Shown here: in pieces, positions 22,841 through 33,241 of the stretch
Numbering within the stretch: position 1 is the first letter of the stretch
Layout: every line of letters starts with the position of its first letter
Source: Alloyangia pacifica
Lineage (GTDB): Bacteria; Pseudomonadota; Alphaproteobacteria; Rhodobacterales; Rhodobacteraceae
Direction: 5' to 3'
Assembly (NCBI RefSeq): GCF_900116195.1
Contig: NZ_FOZW01000002.1
Location: 124,001 to 188,000 of the forward strand
Length of the DNA stretch: 64,000 nt
Notes under the pieces: generated by a model
The model's input: the letters and a program-made list of their open reading frames with translations, nothing else
Database searches by the model: none
What the model was told of the DNA's origin: nothing
Position numbers and translations under genes: made by a program

Positions 22841-23976
22841 GACCGCGCCTCCAGTCCCAGCATGGGCCGAAGCCGGATGCCGAGGAAGGCTCCGCCGAAG
22901 GCAGCGATGAACCAGACCCAGCCGTGCAGGCTGCCGGTCGAGATGCCCGAGAAGAACGCCCCCACGTTGCAGCCGAAGGCGAGCCGCGACGAATAGCCGA
23001 GCAGGAAGCCCGCGACGATGGTCGCGACCCAGGCGCGCGCCGGGTAGGTCGGGAGTTTCGCCGCCAGCGCGCCGCGGCGCCAGGCCGCCACGCCGAAGGC
23101 GCCGAGGATGATGCCGATGTCGGTCAGCGAGGTGTAGTCGGTCAGCACGCTCGACTGCACGCGCTCCATCGAGCCCGGCGCGGCCCAGAAGGCCGAGGCC
23201 GAGAGGTCGCCACCGAGCGCGCTATAGCCCTTGGCCGCCCAGAGCCCGAGCCCGTAGACCACGCCCCAGGGCTGGCCCGCCACCAGCAGGTTGCCGATTG
23301 CCAGCAGCGCCAGCACCACGGCGGCGATGGCGTGGCGGCGGCTCAGCTTCACGGCGCCGGGCGCGGCGCGCCACAGGAAGATCGCGGCGGCCAGCGCCAG
23401 CAGCACCAGCGTCACGCCAAGGCCGGCGCCGCCCGAAAGCGTCAGGATCGGCAATGCGCCGAGATCGGTCCACCAGATCAGACCCCAGGCCCCGGCAAAG
23501 CTGCCGAGTGCGAAGAAGGGCAGCGCCAGCAGGCTGACCGGGTTGCCGCTTCCGGCGTTGACCAGCGTGCCCGAGCCGCAGCCGAGCACGATCTGCATGC
23601 AGGCGCCGAAGACGAAGGCGCCGCCGACCATGGCAAAGCCGATGGGGGCCTGCGCACCGACGAGTTCCCCGGCGTGGCTCGACAGCAGCGGAATGGCGAC
23701 CACGGCAACCAGCGCGATCGCCAGCAGCTGCGCCAGCACCCCCGAGGGTTCGCGGCGCAGGATCATCGCGCGCCACGGCCCGGCGAAACCGAAGCGCATG
23801 CCTTCGAGCGCGATGCCGAAGCCGAGGCCGATCGCGAGCAGCAGCCCGTAGCGCGCGCCGGCGAAAAGCGCGACCAGCGCGACTATGACAAGCGCGCCGA
23901 GGATCAGCCCGGCGCGCTTTCCGAAGGGGCCTGCGGGGGCGGTCTCTGCCGCCCCCTGTAGCGTTGCCTGGCTCAT
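22837..23976 (-). CDS. YeeE/YedE (TsuA-like) thiosulfate/sulfur-compound transporter
   Basis: The 379-aa protein is highly hydrophobic with about ten membrane segments. It keeps the two cysteine motifs used by TsuA for stepwise thiosulfate conduction: VLGCGSGTLVNAGSGNP and AFGCNVGAFFSGISTGSLHGW. It overlaps the rhodanese gene upstream by 1-2 nt at TCATCA and the 54-aa gene downstream by 4 nt, forming a three-gene unit for sulfur import. Substrate could be thiosulfate or another reduced sulfur anion. Length is slightly above E. coli YeeE (352). Confidence 0.85.
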   Translation of the reverse strand: MSQATLQGAAETAPAGPFGKRAGLILGALVIVALVALFAGARYGLLLAIGLGFGIALEGMRFGFAGPWRAMILRREPSGVLAQLLAIALVAVVAIPLLSSHAGELVGAQAPIGFAMVGGAFVFGACMQIVLGCGSGTLVNAGSGNPVSLLALPFFALGSFAGAWGLIWWTDLGALPILTLSGGAGLGVTLVLLALAAAIFLWRAAPGAVKLSRRHAIAAVVLALLAIGNLLVAGQPWGVVYGLGLWAAKGYSALGGDLSASAFWAAPGSMERVQSSVLTDYTSLTDIGIILGAFGVAAWRRGALAAKLPTYPARAWVATIVAGFLLGYSSRLAFGCNVGAFFSGISTGSLHGWVWFIAAFGGAFLGIRLRPMLGLEARS

Positions 23977-24914
23977 CAGTTGCCCCCGGTAACCTGGTTC
24001 AGAAGGTTCTTGAACAGGCCCGGCGAGTTCTGCATGTCACGGCCGGTCTGCGAGTATTCGACCATCGAGCCGGGGTAGAGTTTGACGTTCTCGATCCCCG
24101 CCATCTCGCTCAGCGCGAACCAGTTGGTGGCCGCCCAGTGGCCGGTGTTGCAGAACGAGACGATCTCCTCTCCGTCGTCGACGCCGAGCGAGGCTTTCAG
24201 CGCCTGCACATCCGAAATCTGGCCGATTGCGGTGGCACCGCTTTGGAAGAACTGCGTGTAGGCATAGTTCTGCGCGCCGGGCAGGGTGCCGGGCTTGGCG
24301 GCGGCGCCATGCGCCTTCTTGCCCTCGAAGAAGGCGGCGGGGCGGGCGTCGAGCAGCAGAGCCTCGTGGCCGCCGTCGACCACGTCGGCGACCTCGGGGG
24401 TCTCGGCGGTCCAGGCGTCGTTCCAGCTGATGTCGAGCTCGGTGGGCTCGGGGGTCACGGCGTCCTTGCTCAGCGGCAGGCCGGCATTCACCCAGGCCTG
24501 CGAGCCGCCGTTAAGGATCGACAGATCGGTGAAACCCGAGCTCTTCAGCGTCCAGTAGACGCGGGCGGCGGCACCGAAGTCGGTGTCGGTGTCCCCCTGC
24601 GAGACGATGACCACCTGCGCGTCGGGTTCGAGGCCGAGCTTCTCGTAGGTGGTTTCCAGCTGGTCCGACGGCACCAGCGCGCCGGGGTTGTCTTCGGGGC
24701 CGCGGAACAGGCCGTAGGGGGCCGAGACGGCGCCGGCGATGTGACCGTCGGCATAGGCGTCGCCGCGGATGTCCAGCACTTGCGGGGTCTCGGCGTCGTT
24801 CAGGGCGGTTTCGAGCTCGGCGGGGCTGACCAGCGGGCCCAGGTCGGCGGCAAGGGCACCGGTCGCTGCGAGGCCGCTGATCGCGGCGGAGAGAGCAATC
24901 GCTTTGTAGGTCAT
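23976..24914 (-). CDS. Periplasmic tandem-rhodanese sulfurtransferase
   Basis: The 312-aa protein has a signal peptide (cleavage after ALAA, about residue 23) and two rhodanese domains. The C-terminal one carries the active-site Cys255 in VSFCNTGHWAATNW. The N-terminal one has VSQGDTDTDFGAA in place of the Cys loop, so it is inactive, as in most tandem rhodaneses. It would transfer sulfane sulfur in the periplasm and is translationally coupled to the YeeE transporter, which suggests that it processes or presents the sulfur compound being imported. Confidence 0.87.
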   Translation of the reverse strand: MTYKAIALSAAISGLAATGALAADLGPLVSPAELETALNDAETPQVLDIRGDAYADGHIAGAVSAPYGLFRGPEDNPGALVPSDQLETTYEKLGLEPDAQVVIVSQGDTDTDFGAAARVYWTLKSSGFTDLSILNGGSQAWVNAGLPLSKDAVTPEPTELDISWNDAWTAETPEVADVVDGGHEALLLDARPAAFFEGKKAHGAAAKPGTLPGAQNYAYTQFFQSGATAIGQISDVQALKASLGVDDGEEIVSFCNTGHWAATNWFALSEMAGIENVKLYPGSMVEYSQTGRDMQNSPGLFKNLLNQVTGGN

Positions 24915-25166
24915 TGTGGAGCCTTCTCGTAAACGGGGTCTTTTGTGGCCTTATTTCGGTCAGATAGCCTGCGCTGCAAGGGCTGGCAGGGCACCCGGGC
25001 GCAGCGCGGCCGGGACAGTGCTCCGCCGATCCGGCGCGGCTTGGATCAGCGATTTCTGGGAGCGGCGCGGATGGAATATCATTCCCTGCGCGCCCCTCCT
25101 TTGGTGACGATGTTCTTATTCGCTGCGGCGAAACCCGGGTCGTGTCGGACCCCTGTCCCGATCACC

Positions 25167-26384
25167 TCATTCGATACCGCTGCGCCGCGCATCCCAGAGC
25201 GTGATCGCGAAGAGCACGAAGCCCCCGGCGCTCAGCGCCGCCCCGACATAGCCCGAGGAGGGGAAGTCGTGGCCAGCGGCGATCACCCGCGCCGCTAGGA
25301 AGGGCCCGACCGCGTTGGCGACGTTGAAAGCCGCGTGGTGCAGCGAGGCGGCAAGCTGCTGCGCCTCGCCTGCGACGTTCATCAGCCGTGTCTGCATGAC
25401 CGTCGAGACACCGCCGAGGATGCTCATGCAGAGCACCGCGACGCCCATGGTCCAGAGGCCCCCCGACACGGCGGCCGGGAAGAGCGCCAGCACCAGCGCA
25501 CCGCCGCCGAAGGAGACGAAGGCGGTAAGGTTGAGGTTCTTGTCGGCCAGCGCCCCCATCAGGAGGTTGAAGATCGTCATGCCGACGCCCGCGGACATCA
25601 GCATCACCGCCACCATGTCCTCGGAGGCGCCAAGCGTGCTCTGCACCGTCGAGGCAATGTAGGTGTAGACTGCGAAGAAGCCGCCGAAGCCGACCGCGCC
25701 CGTGGCCAGCGTCAGCCAGACCTGGCGGTTCTTCAGCGCGCCGAGCTCGCGCAGGGGGTTGGCGTTCGGATCGGCCGGGGTGCGCGGCGCCTTGAGGTAG
25801 ACCGCCAGCGCCGTCGCCAGCGACAGCGCGCCGACGATCACGAAGCCCGAGCGCCAGCCGATGTACTGGCTCAGCCAACTTGCGGCGGGTACGCCGATGG
25901 TGGTGGCAATGGTCAGCCCGAGGAATACCCGCGAGACCGCCGTGGCGCGCTTGTTGCGCGGCACGATCGAGGCCGCGACCAGCGCCGCCACCCCGAAATA
26001 GGCGCCATGCGGAAGACCCGAGAAGAAACGCGAGACAGTGAAGAGGCCGAAGGTCGGCGCCATGGCCGAGAGCGTGTTGAAGGCGGCGAAGGCAAGCATC
26101 AGCCAGATTAGCAGCATCCGCTTGCGCATCTTCGCCGCGGCCACCGCGAGCACCGGCGCGCCGACCACCACGCCGAGCGCATAGGCGCTGATCGCATCCG
26201 CCGCGCGGGCCTCGCTGACGCCGAGGTCACGGGCGAAGCTGGGCAGCAGCGCCATGGCGGCAAATTCCGTGGTGCCGATGGCAAAGCCGCCCATGGCGAG
26301 TGCGAAGAGCACCATGCGTGCAGAAATCTGTCTCTCGCTGCCGGCCATCGAGGCAGGCGCGGTATGGGCCGCTCTGTCGGTCAT
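25167..26384 (-). CDS. MFS transporter, DHA1 drug/arabinose-efflux-like
   Basis: The 405-aa protein has twelve predicted membrane segments. Residues 25-70 ([20 protein letters not shown]) and the loop motif KMRKRMLL between helices 2 and 3 place it with the AraJ/YdhP/purine-nucleoside-efflux type of DHA1 exporters. The N-terminal 22 residues are polar. It is a single gene with its own promoter, divergent from aroA by about 210 bp. The substrate cannot be read from sequence. Confidence 0.85.
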   Translation of the reverse strand: MTDRAAHTAPASMAGSERQISARMVLFALAMGGFAIGTTEFAAMALLPSFARDLGVSEARAADAISAYALGVVVGAPVLAVAAAKMRKRMLLIWLMLAFAAFNTLSAMAPTFGLFTVSRFFSGLPHGAYFGVAALVAASIVPRNKRATAVSRVFLGLTIATTIGVPAASWLSQYIGWRSGFVIVGALSLATALAVYLKAPRTPADPNANPLRELGALKNRQVWLTLATGAVGFGGFFAVYTYIASTVQSTLGASEDMVAVMLMSAGVGMTIFNLLMGALADKNLNLTAFVSFGGGALVLALFPAAVSGGLWTMGVAVLCMSILGGVSTVMQTRLMNVAGEAQQLAASLHHAAFNVANAVGPFLAARVIAAGHDFPSSGYVGAALSAGGFVLFAITLWDARRSGIE

Positions 26385-26598
26385 GCCAATCCATCTGGTC
26401 TGTCGGGAATCGGGAGGGATTCCGGGTCTGCCTCACTCCCTGAGATCACACCTAGGACGCAGCGGCAGGCGTGGCAAGCGGTGGGGCCAGGTTTCTCGAC
26501 CACAGCGACCGGCCTTGCGCGCGGATGCGGCGTTCGGGCGATGGACGCAGCCCGATCCCGCTGCTATCAGGCGCGCGAGCGATAACAGGAGAGGCGCC

Positions 26599-27945
26599 AT
26601 GTCGAGCCACGGGGACCCCATTCCGATGATTGCCCGCAAGTCCGCGGGCCTTAAGGGCGAGGCACATGTGCCGGGCGACAAATCCATTTCGCACCGGTCG
26701 CTGATCCTCGGCGCCATGGCAGTGGGCGAGACCAAGGTCACCGGATTGCTGGAAGGGCAGGACGTGCTAGACACGGCCAAGGCCATGCGCGCCTTCGGCG
26801 CCGAGGTCGAGAAGACGGGCGACACCTGGCACGTGCACGGCGTTGGCGTCGGCGGTTTCGCCGAGCCCGGCAATGTCATCGACTGCGGCAACTCTGGCAC
26901 CGGCGTGCGGCTGATCATGGGCGCCATGGCGACGACGCCGATCACCGCCACCTTCACCGGTGACGCCTCGTTGAACTCGCGGCCCATGGCCCGCGTCACC
27001 GATCCGCTGGCGCTCTTCGGTGCGCGCGCCTACGGGCGCAAGGGCGGGCGGCTGCCGATGACCATCGTTGGCGCGGCGGATGCGCTGCCGGTGCGCTATG
27101 CCACGCCCGTGCCCTCGGCGCAGGTGAAATCGGCGGTGCTGCTGGCCGGGCTCAACGCCCCGGGCGAGACCGTGGTGATCGAGCGCGAGGCGACCCGCGA
27201 CCACTCCGAGCGGATGCTGACGGGCTTCGGTGCGCAGGTGACCACCGAGGAGAGCCCGGAAGGCCGGGTGATCACGCTGGTCGGCCAGCCCGAGCTGAAG
27301 CCGCAGACCATCATCGTGCCGCGCGATCCCTCGTCGGCGGCCTTCCCGGTCTGCGCCGCGCTGATCACCGAGGGCTCGGACGTGCTGGTGCCGAACATCG
27401 GCCTCAACCCGACCCGTGCCGGGCTGTTCTTCACCCTGCAGGACATGGGCGCGGATCTCACCTTCGAGAACATGCGCGAGGAGGGCGGCGAGCCCGTCGC
27501 CGACCTGCGCGCCAAGTTCTCGCCGAACCTCAAGGGCATCGAGGTGCCGGCCGAGCGTGCCGCCAGCATGATCGACGAATACCCGGTGCTTTCGGTGGTC
27601 GCGGCCTTTGCCAGCGGCAAGACCCACATGCCCGGCGTCAAGGAACTGCGCGTCAAGGAAAGCGACCGCATCGACGCCATGGCCACCGGCCTGCGCCTCA
27701 ACGGCGTCGAGGTCGACGAGGGTGAGGACTGGTGGACGGTGCATGGCCGCGGCTTCGGCGACGTGAAGGGCGGGGCGACCGTGGAAAGCCACCTGGACCA
27801 CCGCATCGCCATGTCGTTCATGGTCATGGGGCTGGCCACCGAGGCACCGGTGCGGGTGGACGACGGCGGGCCGATCGCCACCTCCTTCCCGATCTTCGAG
27901 ACGCTGATGACCGGCCTTGGTGCCGACATGGGCCGCGACGCGTGA
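26599..27945 (+). CDS. aroA: 3-phosphoshikimate 1-carboxyvinyltransferase (EPSP synthase), class II type
   Basis: The 448-aa enzyme joins shikimate-3-phosphate and PEP to make EPSP in aromatic amino acid synthesis. Visible sites are Lys28 (GDKSISHR), NSGTG at 98-102, [12 protein letters not shown] (122-133) and SAQVK (173-177). These are the class II (CP4-like) motifs rather than the E. coli type. The residue equivalent to the glyphosate-insensitivity Ala100 of CP4 is Gly100 here. ATG at 26599 has AGGAGAGG upstream. It is followed by a membrane-protein gene in GTGA overlap and then cmk. Confidence 0.95.
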   Translation: MSSHGDPIPMIARKSAGLKGEAHVPGDKSISHRSLILGAMAVGETKVTGLLEGQDVLDTAKAMRAFGAEVEKTGDTWHVHGVGVGGFAEPGNVIDCGNSGTGVRLIMGAMATTPITATFTGDASLNSRPMARVTDPLALFGARAYGRKGGRLPMTIVGAADALPVRYATPVPSAQVKSAVLLAGLNAPGETVVIEREATRDHSERMLTGFGAQVTTEESPEGRVITLVGQPELKPQTIIVPRDPSSAAFPVCAALITEGSDVLVPNIGLNPTRAGLFFTLQDMGADLTFENMREEGGEPVADLRAKFSPNLKGIEVPAERAASMIDEYPVLSVVAAFASGKTHMPGVKELRVKESDRIDAMATGLRLNGVEVDEGEDWWTVHGRGFGDVKGGATVESHLDHRIAMSFMVMGLATEAPVRVDDGGPIATSFPIFETLMTGLGADMGRDA

Positions 27946-28445
27946 AACACATCCTGCCGCTCGTTGCGGCCTTCGCCGCCGCGCTGCTGATCTGCATGGG
28001 CTATTATACCTGGGCGGTGCTCTGGCCCGGCACCGGTGGGTTGCTGCCCTTCGATCTGCGGGTCTTCGGCTATTCGGCGGCGGAGGCGCAGCGTTACCTG
28101 CTGGCGCTGAGCGACGACGCGCGGGCGGTCTACCTGCTGGAAATGCGCTGGCTCGGGCTGGCCTTCCGCGTCGTCTTCGGCCTCGCGATGTTGCTCGGGG
28201 CCTTTTATCTCTCCAAGGGCCGAGCGTGGTGGCGACGCGGGATCTTCGTGGTGCTGGCGCTCGCCTGGATCGGGGCGGATGCCGCCGAGAACCTGCTGAT
28301 CAACGAGATGCTGCTGCGTGGGCCGGTGGCGCTCGACCGGGCGCTGGTCGAGTGGTCGAGCCTGTTCACCCGGCTCAAGTACGTGCTGCTGGCGGTCTGT
28401 GGCGCAGCGCTCTTCGGCCTCTGGAAGCAGCAGCGGGGCAGGTAA
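27942..28445 (+). CDS. Membrane protein of unknown function between aroA and cmk
   Basis: The 167-aa product has four hydrophobic helices (about 3-26, 70-88, 98-116 and 147-162). The start is GTG at 27942, overlapping the aroA stop by 4 nt, so it is coupled to aroA; the longer frame starting inside aroA is not credible. I recognise no named family. Its place in an aroA-cmk operon is presumably by chance and does not itself indicate function. Confidence 0.7.
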   Translation: MKHILPLVAAFAAALLICMGYYTWAVLWPGTGGLLPFDLRVFGYSAAEAQRYLLALSDDARAVYLLEMRWLGLAFRVVFGLAMLLGAFYLSKGRAWWRRGIFVVLALAWIGADAAENLLINEMLLRGPVALDRALVEWSSLFTRLKYVLLAVCGAALFGLWKQQRGR

Positions 28446-28503
28446 CTTGCGGCCCTTCCCGGCGGGGGCCATAAAGGCCGCGATCTGAAAGAAAGGGACG
28501 GCC

Positions 28504-29127
28504 ATGGCCTTTACCATTGCCATCGACGGGCCGGCGGCTGCCGGCAAGGGCACGATCAGCCGCGCCGTCGCGGCACATTTCGGTTTTGCCCATCTCGACA
28601 CCGGGCTGCTCTACCGCGCCGTCGGGCGCAAGATGTTGGACGGGGTCGAGCCGATCCTCGCGGCTCAGGAACTGGTGCCCGATGACCTTCAGGTGGAGGG
28701 GCTGCGCACCGCCGCCGTGGGGCAGGCCGCCTCGCGCGTGGCGGCGATCCCCGAGGTGCGCGCGGCGCTGCTCGACTTCCAGCGCGCCTTTGCCCGTCGC
28801 GACGGTGGCGCGGTTCTCGACGGGCGCGACATCGGCACGGTGATCTGCCCGGAGGCAGAGGCCAAGCTCTTCGTCACCGCCAGCGCCGAGGTGCGCGCCC
28901 GCCGCCGCTACGAGGAACTGGTGGCCGGAGGGGCCGTGACCGATTTCGAGACGGTTCTGGCCGAGACCCGCGAGCGCGACCACCGCGACGCGACCCGCGC
29001 CGACGCGCCGCTGAAGCCGGCGACCGACGCGATGATGATCGACACCTCTGAGCTGGACGTCGAAGCTGCCGTGGCCGCCGCAATCTCGGCGGTGGAGGCG
29101 CGCAGCCTTGAGCGTGTGAAAGGATGA
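28504..29127 (+). CDS. cmk: (d)CMP kinase
   Basis: The 207-aa enzyme phosphorylates CMP and dCMP. Motifs: the P-loop [10 protein letters not shown] (8-17), [25 protein letters not shown] (about 103-115) and an [18 protein letters not shown] lid region. Length fits the short class. The usual neighbour rpsA is absent downstream; an aldo/keto reductase gene overlaps instead by 4 nt. SD sequence AAAGGGA precedes the ATG. Confidence 0.95.
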   Translation: MAFTIAIDGPAAAGKGTISRAVAAHFGFAHLDTGLLYRAVGRKMLDGVEPILAAQELVPDDLQVEGLRTAAVGQAASRVAAIPEVRAALLDFQRAFARRDGGAVLDGRDIGTVICPEAEAKLFVTASAEVRARRRYEELVAGGAVTDFETVLAETRERDHRDATRADAPLKPATDAMMIDTSELDVEAAVAAAISAVEARSLERVKG

Positions 29128-30128
29128 GCATGAAGACAGTTCGCATGGGGTCCGGCGGCCCCGAGGTTCCCGCCTTCGGTATCGGTGCCATGTCCTTTGC
29201 CGAGTTCTACGGGCCAACCACTGAAGCGAACTCCTTTGCGGTGCTCGACGCCGCGGCGGAGGCCGGCGTGGTGCATATCGACACGTCGAACGTCTATGGC
29301 ATGGGGCGCTCGGAGAAGGCGATCGGGGCGTGGCTGGAAGCCAACCCCGGGGCGCGCGAGACGCTGCATATCGCCACCAAGGCCGGCATCACCAAGGACG
29401 CGGACGGCAACCGCTGCTACGACAATTCTGCCGCCCACCTCGAAGGCGAACTCGACGGCTCTCTGGCGCGCATGGGGATCGAGCAGGTCGATCTCTTCTA
29501 CGTGCACCGCCGCGAGGCCGACCGACCCATCGAGGAGGTCACCGAGACGCTCGCCGGGCTGGTGAAGAAGGGCAAGATCAAGAGCTTCGGCTTTTCCGAG
29601 ATCGCGCCGTCCTCGCTGCGCCGGGCCGCCGCGGTGCACCCTGTGGCCGCGGTGCAGTCGGAATACTCGCTCGCCACGCGGTTCGTCGAACTGGGGCTCC
29701 TGGCGGCCTGCAAGGAGTTGGGCACCGCCTTCGTGGCCTTTTCGCCGGTGGGCCGCTCGCTGCTGACCGACAGCCCGATCGGCACCGAGACCATCGCGGC
29801 GAACCCTTTCCTCGCGGGCAACCCGAGGTTCACCGAGCCGAACCTCGCGGCGAACCTTGTCATCACCGACCGGTTCCGCGCGCTGGCCGCCGATATGGGG
29901 CTGCCCGCCGCGGGTCTCGCCATCGCATGGCTGCTCACCCGCGGCGATCACGTGATCCCGATCCCGGGCACGCGCTCGGTCGCGCACTTCCGGGAGCTTC
30001 TGACCGGGCTGAGCGCCACGCTCTCGGACGGCGATCTCGCGCGGATCGAGGAGGTGCTTCCCGTCGGTTGGGCGCATGGCGACCGCTACTCGGTGATGCA
30101 GCGCGTCGGTCCCGAGAACTTTTGCTGA
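29124..30128 (+). CDS. Aldo/keto reductase
   Basis: The 334-aa protein is an NADPH-dependent carbonyl reductase of the AKR superfamily. It has the barrel fold signatures [12 protein letters not shown], the catalytic set Asp in [11 protein letters not shown], the Tyr in that motif, Lys in HIATKAGI, and a His in FYVHRRE. The C-terminal [18 protein letters not shown] is the cofactor-binding part. It overlaps cmk by 4 nt; an in-frame ATG at 29130 has better SD spacing (AAGGA) and may be the true start. The substrate is unknown. Confidence 0.88.
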   Translation: MSMKTVRMGSGGPEVPAFGIGAMSFAEFYGPTTEANSFAVLDAAAEAGVVHIDTSNVYGMGRSEKAIGAWLEANPGARETLHIATKAGITKDADGNRCYDNSAAHLEGELDGSLARMGIEQVDLFYVHRREADRPIEEVTETLAGLVKKGKIKSFGFSEIAPSSLRRAAAVHPVAAVQSEYSLATRFVELGLLAACKELGTAFVAFSPVGRSLLTDSPIGTETIAANPFLAGNPRFTEPNLAANLVITDRFRALAADMGLPAAGLAIAWLLTRGDHVIPIPGTRSVAHFRELLTGLSATLSDGDLARIEEVLPVGWAHGDRYSVMQRVGPENFC

Positions 30129-30130
30129 GT

Positions 30131-30222
30131 TTGCCGGTGTCCCGCGGGACAAGGGAAGGGGGTGCTGCCTCCTCGCCGCTGCGCGGCTCTCCCACGGCGT
30201 ATTTGATGGAACAATGAAAGGG
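30131..30222 (-). repeat. Dispersed intergenic element, copy A
   Basis: On the minus strand it reads CCATCAAATACGCCGTGGGA and continues into a GC-rich hairpin region. It matches the cores at 37585-37640, 43595-43651 and 52980-53017. Such elements are common after genes in Rhodobacteraceae. Confidence 0.5.
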
Positions 30223-30229
30223 GCGGGGC

Positions 30230-30883
30230 ATGTCTCATGTCACCCTCGTGCGGCACGGGCAGGCAAATACCCATGCCAAGGACGAGATCAGCTATGACCG
30301 GCTGAGCGATCTGGGGCGCCAGCAGGCGCGCTGGCTGGGCGATCACCTGCGCGGCACCGGCGAGGTCTTTGCCCGTGCCTATTCGGGCACGTTGCAGCGC
30401 CACCGCGAGACCGCGGCGGAGATGTCGATCGGGCTCGAGGTGGTGCAGGACGCGCGGCTCAACGAGCTGGAGTATTTCACCATGGCGCAGCTCATGGACC
30501 AGCAGCACGGCATTGCCCTGCCGCCGGACCGCGAGGGTTTCATCCGCCACATGCCGCGGCTGCTCGGCTATTGGCGCGAAGGGAGGCTCGAAGGCGTGCC
30601 CGAGAGCTTCGAGCATTTCGAGAGCCGCGTGCGCGAGGTGCTGGGCGAGATCGCCGCGGGCGAGGGGCGCGCCGTGGTGGTCACGTCGGGTGGGCTCATC
30701 GGCATGGCGATGCGGGTGACCATGGGGCTCGAGGTGCAGGCGCTGGCGCATGCCTGCCTAGCCATCGAGAACACCTCGCTGCACCGCTTCCAGCCGCTTT
30801 CGACCGGGCTATGCCTGACTTTGTTCAACGCGGTGCCGCACCTCGAAGGCGCGGAGCGATCACTGGCACGCACCCATCTCTGA
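30230..30883 (+). CDS. Histidine phosphatase family protein
   Basis: The 217-aa protein has the LVRHGQAN motif at residues 6-13 with the phospho-accepting His, Arg in GTLQRHRETA, and a second His region near VVVTSGGLIGMAM, where the usual GH is replaced by GG. Residues 30-70 fit the phosphoglycerate-mutase-like fold. The second catalytic His being replaced makes phosphatase activity uncertain. AAAGGGGCGGGGC precedes the ATG. Substrate unknown. Confidence 0.8.
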   Translation: MSHVTLVRHGQANTHAKDEISYDRLSDLGRQQARWLGDHLRGTGEVFARAYSGTLQRHRETAAEMSIGLEVVQDARLNELEYFTMAQLMDQQHGIALPPDREGFIRHMPRLLGYWREGRLEGVPESFEHFESRVREVLGEIAAGEGRAVVVTSGGLIGMAMRVTMGLEVQALAHACLAIENTSLHRFQPLSTGLCLTLFNAVPHLEGAERSLARTHL

Positions 30884-30948
30884 CGGCCGGCTTTCCCCGC
30901 GTTGTGCTTTTCTATAGCAAGGCGGGGAATTTGGCTGTGGAGAAACGG

Positions 30949-32010
30949 ATGACACATCTCTGGGTGCGCGCGGAGCAGCGGCAGAACGAGGACCGGGTGG
31001 GCGTGACCCCCGAGGGGGTGAAGGCGCTGATCGCCGCGGGGCTGCGCGTCACCGTCGAGGAAAGCCGCGCGCGGGTCATCGGCATCGAGGGCTACCGCGC
31101 CGCCGGCGCCGAGATCGCGCCGGAGAACAGCTGGCCGGAGGCACCGGGGGATGCGATCATCTTCGGCCTCAAGGAGCTGCCCGAGGACGGCACGCCGCTG
31201 CGCCATCGCCACATCATGTTCGGCCATGCCTTCAAGGGCCAGCCCGCCGGGCAGCTCCTGCTGAAGCGCTTCGTCGCGGGCGGCGGGGCGCTCTACGATC
31301 TCGAATATCTCGTCGCCGAGGACGGGCGGCGCGTCGCGGCCTTTGGCTACTGGGCGGGCTACGCCGGGGCGGCGGTAACCCTGCTGGCCTATGCGGCGCA
31401 GAAGCAGGGCGGGCTCTGCGCGCCAGTCTCTGTCTGGCCCGGGGCGGCGGCGATGGAGGCATCGGTCACCGACGCGCTCGACGCGGCGGGCGGCGGGCGT
31501 CCGAAGGCGCTGGTCATCGGCGCGCTGGGGCGCGTCGGCACCGGGGCGTCGGACCTCTGCCGCAAGGTCGGCGTCGAGGTCACCGGCTGGGACATGGCCG
31601 AGACCGCCCATGGCGGGCCGTTCCCGGAGGTGCTGGAGCATGAAATCTTCTTCAACTGCATTCTCGCCCATCCCGGCACGCCGGTCTTCGTGCCCGCCTC
31701 GGCGGCAACAGGCGCGCGCAGGCTGCGCGCCATCGGCGACATTGCCTGCGATCCCGACAGTGACTTCTCGCCGGTGAAGGTCTATGACCGCGTGACCGAC
31801 TGGCAGGCCCCCGCGCTTCGCGTTCACGAGGAGCCGCCGCTCGACGTCATGGCGATCGACAACCTTCCCTCGCTGCTCCCGCGGGAGAGCTCGGAGGATT
31901 TCGCCGCGCAACTGTTGCCGCATCTGCTGACCCTGCCCGCGCTGGACGCGGGCGTCTGGGGCCGGGCGGCGGCGACCTACGACAGATACCTCAAGGAGGA
32001 ACTTGCATGA
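30949..32010 (+). CDS. Saccharopine dehydrogenase, Lys1-type (L-lysine side)
   Basis: The 353-aa protein resembles alanine dehydrogenase/Lys1-type saccharopine dehydrogenases. The N-terminal motif RAEQRQNEDRVGVTPEGVKAL and GYWAGYAGAAV and the nucleotide-binding ALVIGALGRVGTGA (about 190-203) are visible. It would interconvert lysine plus 2-oxoglutarate with saccharopine. The start at 30949 follows GGAG with good spacing. It overlaps the next gene by 4 nt, giving the two saccharopine-pathway enzymes as separate coupled proteins. Confidence 0.85.
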   Translation: MTHLWVRAEQRQNEDRVGVTPEGVKALIAAGLRVTVEESRARVIGIEGYRAAGAEIAPENSWPEAPGDAIIFGLKELPEDGTPLRHRHIMFGHAFKGQPAGQLLLKRFVAGGGALYDLEYLVAEDGRRVAAFGYWAGYAGAAVTLLAYAAQKQGGLCAPVSVWPGAAAMEASVTDALDAAGGGRPKALVIGALGRVGTGASDLCRKVGVEVTGWDMAETAHGGPFPEVLEHEIFFNCILAHPGTPVFVPASAATGARRLRAIGDIACDPDSDFSPVKVYDRVTDWQAPALRVHEEPPLDVMAIDNLPSLLPRESSEDFAAQLLPHLLTLPALDAGVWGRAAATYDRYLKEELA

Positions 32011-33134
32011 TTCATTGGTGCGGAACGGGGCTTTCGTCCATCCCGGGGCTGCGACGCCTGATCGAAGCCGGCCACGACGTGATGGTATGGAACCGGACCG
32101 AAACCAAGGCCCGCGAGGCCGTGGGCGATCTGACGAACCGCATTCTCGCCTTCGCCCCCGAGGCGGTGGAGTCGGCGGTGCAGGAAGGCGATGTGATCGT
32201 CTCGATGCTGCCCGGCGACTGGCACGTGATGCTGGCCGAGATCGCCATCAAGAAGAAGGCGCATTTCGTGTCGTCCTCCTACATCTCGCCGGAGATGCGC
32301 GGGCTTGATGCGAAAGCCAAGGAGGCCGGGGTGGCGCTGGTCAACGAGGTCGGGCTCGACCCGGGGATCGATCACCTGATGGCGCATGACCTCGTTGCGG
32401 CCTACCGGGCGTCGGGCGCCTTCGATCCCGCCAATGAGATCAGCTTCCTGAGCTATTGCGGCGGCGTGCCGAAGGAGGCCAATGCCTTCCGCTACAAGTT
32501 CTCCTGGGCACCGGTCGGCGTGCTGAAGGCGCTGCGTTCGCCCTCGCGCTCGATCCGCCACTTCGAAGAGCTGAACGTGCAGCGTCCCTGGGATGCGCTG
32601 ACCCGCTACGATGCGCCGCTCGATCCGCCCGAGAGCTTCGAGGTCTATCCCAACCGCGACTCGCTGCCGTTCATCGAGCAGTACGAGTTCGGTCAGGACT
32701 GGAAGGTGAAGGACTTCGTGCGCGGCACGCTGCGCCTGAACGGTTGGTCCGAGGCGTGGAAGGACATCTTCGCCGAGGTCGAGACAGCCGACGATGCGCG
32801 GCTGGCGCAGATGGCCTCCGACCTGCTTGCCGAGAACAAGTACGAAGAGGGCGAGCCCGACCGGGTGGTACTCTGCGTGACGCTGAAGGCCGAGAAGGCC
32901 GGAGAGACGGTCTGGCACAAGACCTGGGTGATGGACGCCTGGGGCGACGCGCGCGGCTCGGCCATGGCGCGGCTGGTGTCCATGCCGGTGTCCTGGGCGA
33001 TCGAGGCGGTGCTGAACCGCGAGATCAAACGGGGTGTCTCGGCGGCACCGTCGGACCCGAAGCTGGTCACGCGCTGGCTGGGCGGGGTCGAGAGCCTCGC
33101 GCAGCGGATGATGCGCGTCGATGAGGCCGGCTGA
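32007..33134 (+). CDS. Saccharopine dehydrogenase (glutamate-forming type)
   Basis: The 375-aa protein starts with a Rossmann fold (MIHWCGTGLSSIPGLRRLIE, then HDVMVWNRT) and continues with the saccharopine reductase-like domain (NEVGLDPGIDHLMAHDL, LSYCGGVPKEANAF, FSWAPVGVLKAL). It would split saccharopine to glutamate and aminoadipate semialdehyde in lysine breakdown. Overlap with the previous gene (ATGA) and the same strand support one operon. The bacterial LKR/SDH pathway is known in several Rhodobacteraceae. Confidence 0.87.
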   Translation: MIHWCGTGLSSIPGLRRLIEAGHDVMVWNRTETKAREAVGDLTNRILAFAPEAVESAVQEGDVIVSMLPGDWHVMLAEIAIKKKAHFVSSSYISPEMRGLDAKAKEAGVALVNEVGLDPGIDHLMAHDLVAAYRASGAFDPANEISFLSYCGGVPKEANAFRYKFSWAPVGVLKALRSPSRSIRHFEELNVQRPWDALTRYDAPLDPPESFEVYPNRDSLPFIEQYEFGQDWKVKDFVRGTLRLNGWSEAWKDIFAEVETADDARLAQMASDLLAENKYEEGEPDRVVLCVTLKAEKAGETVWHKTWVMDAWGDARGSAMARLVSMPVSWAIEAVLNREIKRGVSAAPSDPKLVTRWLGGVESLAQRMMRVDEAG

Positions 33135-33241
33135 GAAAAGTGAGCCGCTGGCGGGGCGAGGGCCTCGCCGGCGCATTCTGTAAGAAGGGCAAGGCGCAGT
33201 TGCGCCGGCCCGGTCGCCTGCCTGTCGCTCTCGGGAAGGTC

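Noticed and set aside
27096-28601. 501-codon minus-strand frame across aroA and cmk
   Set aside because: Antisense shadow of two well-supported core genes.
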